Shown here in pieces: positions 14,629 through 19,934 of a stretch of 19,934 nt of DNA. The notes under the pieces were generated by a model that did no database searches, was not told the DNA's origin, and saw nothing but the letters and a program-made list of their open reading frames with translations. A program made the position numbers and the translations under genes. Position 1 is the stretch's first letter, and each line of letters begins with the position of its first letter. The stretch spans positions 1-19,934 of the forward strand of contig JANXCJ010000021.1 of assembly GCA_025060275.1 (NCBI GenBank), written 5' to 3'. Origin of the DNA: Bacteroidia bacterium (GTDB lineage: Bacteria; Bacteroidota; Bacteroidia; SpSt-205).

Positions 14629-15337
14629 ACGCTACAAGTGTCTGCTTCATCCATTCATAGACTTTATTTCGGAGGCTTTCTACCGTCTCCTCATCAGGAA
14701 AAATCAGAGGATGGAAAATGCAAGTTATTTTGCCGGGCTGCATAAGGAAGCGTCCGTCTGCACTGAGGCAATCATTTGAACCACTTATTACAAGGGGAAG
14801 AAGGGGCACGTTTAGTTCTTTAGCCATCATAAAGGCTCCATCATAGAATTTTCCTAAGGGAAGGGTATGTTTTGTAGTGCCCTCAGGGTAAATCAGTACG
14901 GATATACCTTCCTTGAGCTTACGAGCCACCTGTAAAAGGCTTTTTGTACGGGCATGGAAGTCTCCTCTATCCACTATTACATGGAGACGCCTATAGGTCC
15001 AACCGTATAAGGGGATCCGAGCCAGCTCGGCTTTGCCAAGAAAGGCTACACGAGGAGGAAAGATCGCATAGCATATAGGAATATCTAAGTAGCTTCTGTG
15101 ATTAGCCACAATGATGCAAGGCTCAGAAGGGAAATAGTAGCCTTTTACATGGACACGAATACCACCCATGAATAGTATAAGCTTGCCCCACAGACGATTA
15201 AGCTGATGCCCTATACGAGTAGTAAGAGGAGTAAGGCGAGCTAGTACCAGGCCGTAAATAGGCAGCATGAGAAGAAAATACCCTACAAGCCAGAACGCAA
15301 ACCACAAACTCCATATCCTGCGAAAAAAGTTCCTCAT
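14591..15337 (-). CDS. plsC: 1-acyl-sn-glycerol-3-phosphate acyltransferase (PlsC family)
   Basis: 248 residues. An N-terminal hydrophobic segment (10-35) anchors it to the inner membrane. Acyltransferase blocks: NHRSYLD (79-85; His80 and Asp85 form the HX4D catalytic pair), FLGKAELARIPLYG (99-112), VDRGD (122-126) and YPEGTT (150-155). The last block matches the EGT motif for glycerol-phosphate binding. Role: acylates lysophosphatidate to phosphatidate in membrane phospholipid synthesis; related enzymes acylate other lipids. ATG 15337 overlaps the nuoK-like stop as ATGA, indicating translational coupling. Confidence 0.93.
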   Translation of the reverse strand: MRNFFRRIWSLWFAFWLVGYFLLMLPIYGLVLARLTPLTTRIGHQLNRLWGKLILFMGGIRVHVKGYYFPSEPCIIVANHRSYLDIPICYAIFPPRVAFLGKAELARIPLYGWTYRRLHVIVDRGDFHARTKSLLQVARKLKEGISVLIYPEGTTKHTLPLGKFYDGAFMMAKELNVPLLPLVISGSNDCLSADGRFLMQPGKITCIFHPLIFPDEETVESLRNKVYEWMKQTLVAYENRLTPIGHPV

Positions 15338-15603
15338 AAGGCAGCCAGCTTGTCCAAGGATAGCGTACGATGAGAACGAGCGTAGTGATAAAAGATAAAA
15401 AGGGCAGCACCTGCCTCTAAAAGTGCAAAGAAAAGGAGGAGAAAAAGTACCGCTAGAGCTTCAGCTGTGCCAACAGCAATGAGTAAGGGGGCTGCTGCAT
15501 TCAGCATGAGTTCTACCCCAATCAAGAGCCATAAAGCATGCGCACGGGAGAGAAGAAGATAAAGACCACTTACAAATAAAACTAAGCTAAGCACAAAGGG
15601 CAT
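15334..15603 (-). CDS. NuoK-like small membrane protein (proton-pumping complex subunit K family)
   Basis: 89 residues with three hydrophobic helices. The second helix holds IGVELMLNAAAPLL (28-41, Glu31) and the third contains LLEAGAALFIFYHYARSH (61-78, Glu63), followed by a LSLDKL tail. Both membrane glutamates of NuoK, which take part in proton translocation in complex I, appear to be present, about as far apart as expected. The N-terminal GLYLLLSR (13-20) also recalls MrpC antiporter subunits, a related family. It is somewhat shorter than typical NuoK (about 100 residues). No other nuo or mrp gene lies in the window; instead it heads an operon with plsC and gatC. Start ATG 15603, 23 bases after the -7 box. 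Confidence 0.75.
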   Translation of the reverse strand: MPFVLSLVLFVSGLYLLLSRAHALWLLIGVELMLNAAAPLLIAVGTAEALAVLFLLLFFALLEAGAALFIFYHYARSHRTLSLDKLAAL

Positions 15604-15615
15604 ACAGAATGTGTG

Positions 15616-15623
15616 TATTTTTG
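15616..15623 (+). promoter_or_regulatory. -7 box for the ankyrin-metG operon
   Basis: TATTTTTG on the plus strand, 19 bases before ATG 15643. It forms the left half of a 19-bp near-palindrome shared with the opposed nuoK promoter box. Confidence 0.65.
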
Positions 15624-15626
15624 CCG

Positions 15627-15634
15627 CAAAGATA
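15627..15634 (-). promoter_or_regulatory. -7 box for the nuoK-plsC-gatC operon
   Basis: Minus strand TATCTTTG, 23 bases before ATG 15603. It forms the right half of the same near-palindrome, centred on C15625. No -33 TTTG is visible on either side. Confidence 0.65.
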
Positions 15635-15642
15635 ATATCCCT

Positions 15643-16419
15643 ATGGATAATGAAATTCAGGCATTAATCCAGGCAGATGATGTAGTGTCCTTGCAGGCTC
15701 GCCTGAATCTACCTGCTGATTTGAAGCTAAGAGACTCCCAAGAAGCGACTCTTTTACATTGGGCGGCTCGCGCGGGTGCGCTCTCTACCACAAGATGGCT
15801 CATTCAACAGGGACTTCCTCTGAATGAAACAGACCAAAATGGCGAAACCCCTTTGCATTACGCCGTGAGAGGCGGACATAGAGAAGTAGTAGATTTGCTT
15901 ATTAACCACGGAGCTGATGTAAATGCCGCTACATACACAGGTGCACGTCCCCTACACTTAGCCGCCCATGCAGGTAATCTTCCTATCTTACAGCGCCTGT
16001 GTGAAGCAGGGGCAGAAGAAGATGCAGCTAATGAAAATGGCTCCACACCTCTTCATTTAGCCGTATATAATCACCACATCCCCGTGGTAAAGTTCCTCCT
16101 AAATAGGGGTGCCTCCATCCATGCGGCTACTCATAAAGGCGTTCAGCCCATACACTGGGCAGCTATCACGGGAAATGTAGAGGTGATCCAACTCCTACTG
16201 GAAAATGGCGCCGAAGTAAATGCACAAGATAAAGAAGGACGCACTCCCCTCCATGAAGCAGCCGCTCGGGGACACCTAGAATCTGTCAAACTACTAGTAC
16301 AGAAGGGTGCAAATATTAATGCCACAGACATAAGAGGGCAGACCCCTTTATACTATGCAGAGAAGCGGTGGCATACTGAAGTAGCTGACTGGTTGCGCGA
16401 GCAAGGTGCGGAAGAATAA
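15643..16419 (+). CDS. Ankyrin-repeat protein
   Basis: 258 residues built of about seven ankyrin repeats of 33 residues, for example GETPLHYAVRGGHREVVDLL, GSTPLHLAVYNHHIPVVKFL and GRTPLHEAAARGHLESVKLL, with the usual GADVNA-type turns. There is no signal peptide or membrane segment, so it is probably cytoplasmic. Ankyrin arrays bind other proteins; the partner is unknown. The frame opens at a GTG at 15613, but that codon precedes the -7 box, so ATG 15643 is taken (MDNEIQALIQADDVV). Its TAA shares a base with the metG ATG (TAATG), so metG is probably translationally coupled to it. The composition looks like that of its neighbours, with no sign of recent transfer. Confidence 0.92.
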   Translation: MDNEIQALIQADDVVSLQARLNLPADLKLRDSQEATLLHWAARAGALSTTRWLIQQGLPLNETDQNGETPLHYAVRGGHREVVDLLINHGADVNAATYTGARPLHLAAHAGNLPILQRLCEAGAEEDAANENGSTPLHLAVYNHHIPVVKFLLNRGASIHAATHKGVQPIHWAAITGNVEVIQLLLENGAEVNAQDKEGRTPLHEAAARGHLESVKLLVQKGANINATDIRGQTPLYYAEKRWHTEVADWLREQGAEE

Positions 16420-18410
16420 TGCGATACCTTATTACCTCAGCCCTTCCATATGCCAATGGTCCTCTTCACATAGGACACATCGCAGGAGCTTACCTGCCTG
16501 CTGACATATTCAATCGCTACCTGCGACTTCGCGGACATGAAACTCTCTTCCTGTGCGGTTCGGATGAACATGGCGTAGCTATCACCCTACGCGCATGGCA
16601 GGAGAAACGCACCCCTCAAAGCATCATAGATGAATATCACCCCCTCTTAGAAAATAGCCTACGCGCAATAGGCATCCAGATGGACTATTATGGACGCACT
16701 TCTGATCCCCTCCATCATCAGGTAGCCCAGCATTTCTTCTTACGCCTGCTTGAGAAAGGCTTATTAGAAGAGCGAGAAGTTATTCAGTTTTGGGACCCGC
16801 AAGCGCATACCTTTTTACCGGACAGATACATCGTGGGCACTTGCCCTCACTGCGGTTATGAAGAAGCCTATGGAGACCAGTGTGAGAAATGTGGCGCACT
16901 TCTCTCTCCTACAGAACTCAATAATCCTCGCTCTCGTTTATCCGGGGCTGAACCAGAAAAACGCCCCAGCCGCCAGTATTATTTTCGCTTAGACCTTCTA
17001 CAGCCCCAGCTTGAAGCCTATGTTCAAAGCAGAGAATGGAAACCTAACGTCAGGCCTGTCATAGAGAGTTGGCTTAGGGCTGGCCTGGCGCCTAGAGCCA
17101 TCACAAGGGATTTAGATTGGGGGGTACCGCTTCCTCTTTCTAATATGCAAGGAAAGGTTCTCTATGTGTGGTTTGAGGCTCCACTCGGCTACATTTCAAT
17201 AGCCCAACGCTGGGCTATGCAAACACAAGACCCCCAAAAGTGGGAAATCTACTGGAAAAATCCCGAGACACGCATAGTTCATTTTATCGGGAAGGACAAT
17301 ATCGTCTTCCATACTCTTATCTTCCCCGCTATTCTTTTAGGGGTTGAAGAAGGATACACCCTGCCCTATGCTGTTCCAGCTAATGAGTTCCTTAACTTAG
17401 AAGGCAGAAAAATTTCCACATCTCGCCAATGGAGTATAGACATTCACAGGTATGTAGCGGAAGCCCCCGAGAGAATAGATGAGCTCCGATATGTCCTTAC
17501 AGCTCTCATGCCTCAGAGTCAGGATAGAGACTTTACATGGGAGGAATACGTCGGTAAAATAAACAACGAGCTTATTGCTACCCTTACTAATCTCATTCAC
17601 CGGATACTTACCTTTCTTTGGCGCATGGGCCCTACACACTCTGTATCTCCTCATCCCTCTCTCATTCAGTGGCGAAGAGAGGCTGCACAGGAAGTAGGAC
17701 AGCGTATTGAAAGTTATGATTTTTCGGGTGCTCTAAATACAATACTGAGCTTAGCCCAGAAAGCAAACAAATCCCTCACTGAATCCGCTCCTTGGAATCA
17801 AGAAAGCCAGAAGGCTAGGGAGATCGTAGCGGGTTATGGGGACCTTCTCGCTGCCCTGGGCACCCTCTTAGAACCTTTCCTCCCCCTCAAGGTAGCTCCT
17901 ACCCTAAGAAAAACTTTAGATATCCCTCTCTTTTCTTGGGCGAAATTAGAAAGCCCTTTGCCTCTCATAGATACCCTACACCTACGAGAAGCTCCTACAC
18001 CCTTAGTGACTCGGGTTTCTCCGCAAGAGGTTGAAAGATGGCGTAAAGCCCTTCTGCCCTCTCCTGCTCCCTCTTCTCTTGGAACTTTCATTTCTATAGA
18101 GGATTTTGAGAAAATTCGCCTTAAGGTCGTCACCATCCTCAACGCCGAAACAGTTCCCAAAGCAAATAAGCTCCTAAAACTCACCATACAAGCAGAGGAC
18201 GGCATACACACAGTGGTATCAGGTGTAGCCCAATTCTATACGCCTGATATGCTAATAGGGAAACAGGCTATATGGGTGGCTAATCTATCGCCTCGCACGA
18301 TAAAAGGTATACAGAGTGAAGGCATGCTCCTCTTCTCAGAAGGGGAAAATGGCACTCTTGTGCGGGTTGCACCTGAAAAGCCCGTACCTCCCGGTAGTAT
18401 CGTTAGATAG
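16419..18410 (+). CDS. metG: Methionine-tRNA ligase with C-terminal tRNA-binding domain
   Basis: 663 residues. Charges tRNA(Met) with methionine. Motifs: HIGH (17-20) after PYANGPL, the zinc knuckle CPHC (142-145) and CEKC (155-158), WFEAPLGYIS (251-260), the KMSKS loop as KISTS (331-335), then the helical anticodon-binding domain (about 375-520). The C-terminal part (557-663; FISIEDFEKIRLKVVTI, KLLKLTI, VSGVAQFY, KGIQSEGML) is an EMAPII/Trbp111-like domain that dimerises and grips tRNA. Full length for the type with the appended domain. ATG 16419 overlaps the ankyrin stop by one base. Its TAG overlaps the end of tsaE on the other strand by 8 bases. Confidence 0.98.
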   Translation: MRYLITSALPYANGPLHIGHIAGAYLPADIFNRYLRLRGHETLFLCGSDEHGVAITLRAWQEKRTPQSIIDEYHPLLENSLRAIGIQMDYYGRTSDPLHHQVAQHFFLRLLEKGLLEEREVIQFWDPQAHTFLPDRYIVGTCPHCGYEEAYGDQCEKCGALLSPTELNNPRSRLSGAEPEKRPSRQYYFRLDLLQPQLEAYVQSREWKPNVRPVIESWLRAGLAPRAITRDLDWGVPLPLSNMQGKVLYVWFEAPLGYISIAQRWAMQTQDPQKWEIYWKNPETRIVHFIGKDNIVFHTLIFPAILLGVEEGYTLPYAVPANEFLNLEGRKISTSRQWSIDIHRYVAEAPERIDELRYVLTALMPQSQDRDFTWEEYVGKINNELIATLTNLIHRILTFLWRMGPTHSVSPHPSLIQWRREAAQEVGQRIESYDFSGALNTILSLAQKANKSLTESAPWNQESQKAREIVAGYGDLLAALGTLLEPFLPLKVAPTLRKTLDIPLFSWAKLESPLPLIDTLHLREAPTPLVTRVSPQEVERWRKALLPSPAPSSLGTFISIEDFEKIRLKVVTILNAETVPKANKLLKLTIQAEDGIHTVVSGVAQFYTPDMLIGKQAIWVANLSPRTIKGIQSEGMLLFSEGENGTLVRVAPEKPVPPGSIVR

Positions 18411-18810
18411 TTAAGTAAGAAGCATTTAGCTGTCGTCTACCATCTGGAAAGTATTCCAGCCTTAGTTCTACTGCAGGAAGAGGGGGTGGCTCAGGAAGCC
18501 TGTCAGCCCACTCTATGAAGATAAGCGGCGCAGTCTCCATCAGCTCATATAATTCAGCCCACCTGGACGGAATGTCCCAGGTAAAACGATACAAATCTAC
18601 ATGAACAGCATGATCATAGAAATGGATATAAGTAAAGGTAGGGCTACTCACTTCTTCCCCTACCCAAGCCCGCACAAGTTGGGTTTTACCTACACCCATC
18701 GGACCCACTAGAAGCCAACGGCGTACTAAGGGCGCCCAGCTCTGCAGTTCCTTCACGACTTGAGGTAGCTCTTCAAAAGAGAATATACGGGTGTATGCTT
18801 GCTGCTGCAT
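18403..18810 (-). CDS. tsaE: tRNA threonylcarbamoyladenosine biosynthesis ATPase
   Basis: 135 residues, typical for TsaE. Shows the P-loop GPMGVGKTQLV (36-46), the SSPTFTYIHFY segment (55-65), HVDLYR (70-75) and the Walker-B-like IFIEWADRLPE (98-108). TsaE is the ATPase that works with TsaB and TsaD in making the t6A37 modification on ANN-reading tRNAs. It follows porX by 27 bases on the same strand, an order I recall as common in Bacteroidetes. The ATG at 18810 is partly inside a 6-bp hairpin (18809-18814/18825-18830). Overlaps the metG 3' end tail-to-tail. Confidence 0.95.
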   Translation of the reverse strand: MQQQAYTRIFSFEELPQVVKELQSWAPLVRRWLLVGPMGVGKTQLVRAWVGEEVSSPTFTYIHFYDHAVHVDLYRFTWDIPSRWAELYELMETAPLIFIEWADRLPEPPPLPAVELRLEYFPDGRRQLNASYLTI

Positions 18811-18837
18811 CTACACCAGATAGCGTAGATGGTAATT

Positions 18838-19934
18838 TTATTTCCTCACCTCCAAGCGTATAAAAGGTACGATAATCTCCTCTAAGCTTATGCCCCCATG
18901 CTGGTAGGAGTCGCGATAGAGGCGTACATATTCATTATAGTTAGTGGGATAGACTAAAAAGTGGTCTGCACAGGCAAATAGGTATGTAGAGCTCGCTGTA
19001 GCCTTGGGTAGTTTCGCATCCACGGGTTTCCGAATGTGAAATAGTCCTTTTTCCTCTCTATCATAGTTGAGATTTCGTCCTTGTTTATAGCGTAGGTTTG
19101 TGGTCGTCTCACGGTCTCCTAAGACTCGTATAGGCTTTCTTACTTGTACAAATCCATGATCAGTAGTAAGAAAGACCTGAGAAGTGTATTGAGGCAAGGT
19201 TTTCAGGACTTGTAAGAATACAGAGGTTTCCAACCATGCGCGAGTGGTAGCGCGAAGAGCTATGTCATTTGCTGCTAGTTCCTTGAGAATATTCATCTGC
19301 ACCCGAGTATGGGCCATGAGATCCAAAAAGTTGAAGACAAGAAGCACCACTTCATTTTTCCTCAGAAGACTGGGAAGTTGCTGAATAAGAGTTTTGCCTT
19401 CCTCAGGACGGAGTATCTTCACGTATCCCACTCTCACGGGTATTTTATAGCGATGAAGAAGGTCATTGAAAAACTCCTCTTCAAAGAGATTCTTCCCTCC
19501 CTCCTCGTCATCATCCGCCCAATAGCGGGGAAAGCGCTGAGCAATATCCAGCGGGAAAAGCCCCGAAAAGAGACTGTTGCGGGCATATTGCGTAGCAGTA
19601 GGAAGAATAGAAAAGAACAAATGTTCCTCCGCTGTACTATAGTATGGTGCAATAAGCCCTTCCAGAACTTTCCACTGATCATAACGCATTCCATCTATGA
19701 GTACCAGTACGGTAGGCTCCCCTGCTCGCACGCCTATCTGAGGCAGAAAATACCTCGGGAGGATATCGGGAGAGAGAGAAGGGCGTTGAGAACTATTCAC
19801 CCAGTCTAAATAATGCTCAGTAAAAAAGCGACTGAATACAAGATTAGCTTCTGCCTTTTGACCTTCCAGTATTTCACGCAGCGCCTCAGCTTCAGTCTTG
19901 TCTAAGGTGATGTCCCAGTGAACAAGGTCTTTAT
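18838..19934 (-). CDS. porX: PorX, T9SS response regulator: PglZ phosphatase-like domain (5' end outside window)
   Basis: The last 364 codons are visible and the frame stays open to the window edge, so codons such as the GTG at 19800 are not starts. The visible part begins within the linker helices (DKTEAEALREILEGQKAEAN) and continues as an alkaline-phosphatase-superfamily PglZ domain: VLIDGMRYDQWK, ILPTATQYARN with the catalytic Thr, NFLDLMAHTR, LTTDHGF, DRETTTNLRYKQGRNL, and the C-terminal QHGGISLEEIIVPF. This match to PorX is close along its whole length; PorX proteins carry an N-terminal CheY-like receiver, which would lie beyond the window. PorX pairs with histidine kinase PorY to control type IX secretion, fitting the T9SS cargo at 10495-14289. 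The start is not seen, and tsaE follows downstream. Confidence 0.93.
   Translation of the reverse strand, partial: KDLVHWDITLDKTEAEALREILEGQKAEANLVFSRFFTEHYLDWVNSSQRPSLSPDILPRYFLPQIGVRAGEPTVLVLIDGMRYDQWKVLEGLIAPYYSTAEEHLFFSILPTATQYARNSLFSGLFPLDIAQRFPRYWADDDEEGGKNLFEEEFFNDLLHRYKIPVRVGYVKILRPEEGKTLIQQLPSLLRKNEVVLLVFNFLDLMAHTRVQMNILKELAANDIALRATTRAWLETSVFLQVLKTLPQYTSQVFLTTDHGFVQVRKPIRVLGDRETTTNLRYKQGRNLNYDREEKGLFHIRKPVDAKLPKATASSTYLFACADHFLVYPTNYNEYVRLYRDSYQHGGISLEEIIVPFIRLEVRK

Noticed and set aside
17409..17426. metG KMSKS loop reading KISTS
   Set aside because: A frequent natural variant of the motif in Bacteroidetes-type MetRS as I recall; not a sign of inactivity.
17834..18211. 125-codon open frame on the minus strand inside metG
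   Set aside because: Lies entirely opposite the metG C-terminal domain, with low-complexity basic composition typical of shadow frames.
19798..19800. GTG at 19800 as the start of a separate PglZ protein
   Set aside because: The frame remains open upstream to the window edge and the upstream residues continue to resemble PorX.
19309..19809. 166-codon open frame on the plus strand
   Set aside because: It is antisense to the well-matched porX frame and shows no recognisable domain; a shadow frame.

Overview
The window comes from a member of the Bacteroidota (Bacteroidetes/FCB group). The phylum signatures are: the C-terminal part of PorX, the two-component regulator of the type IX secretion system (T9SS), at the right edge; a large secreted protein ending in a T9SS type A sorting domain; transcription units headed by the phylum's -7 promoter box TAnnTTTG; secreted proteins that follow the Bacteroidetes 'Q-rule' (Gln right after the predicted signal peptidase site); an Obg N-terminus of the Bacteroidetes type; and a histone H1-like protein. 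Order or genus cannot be fixed from the sequence. I see no insertion sequence, phage, CRISPR array or defence island; this looks like chromosomal core sequence with a few accessory genes.

Layout. 1-2066: a secreted esterase-like protein cut by the window edge and a periplasmic thioredoxin/TPR protein (both minus), then on the plus strand a histone H1-like gene and tRNA-Glu(UUC). 2057-6235: a minus-strand operon DUF4139 protein -> fused sugar-nucleotide dehydrogenase/N-acetyltransferase -> pyrD, whose last bases overlap the tRNA-Glu gene antisense. 6430-8698: a minus-strand unit tRNA-Val(CAC) -> dxr -> obg. 8715-10480: rhomboid protease -> membrane-anchored endonuclease/exonuclease/phosphatase protein. 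10495-14302: one 1264-residue GH18-CUB-repeat-T9SS protein. 14332-15634: nuoK-like -> plsC -> gatC. 15616-18410: on the plus strand, an ankyrin-repeat gene and metG. 18403-19934: porX (5' end outside the window) -> tsaE on the minus strand.

No gene-free stretch exceeds 300 bases. The genes are tightly packed: stop/start overlaps (GTGA, ATGA, TAATG) link several pairs, and two convergent pairs overlap by 8-10 bases, leaving no room for ordinary terminators between them.

The most interesting signals concern gene expression. (1) Five of the transcription units have the -7 box only 4-9 bases before the start codon, implying leaderless or nearly leaderless mRNAs. (2) A 19-bp near-palindrome made of two opposed -7 boxes appears to fire both nuoK-plsC-gatC and ankyrin-metG. 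(3) dxr starts with TTG one base after the tRNA-Val 3' end, so tRNA maturation itself would create a leaderless dxr mRNA. Several start codons are corrected here on the basis of these promoters (histone-like, thioredoxin, rhomboid, ankyrin) or of stop/start overlap (the sugar enzyme).
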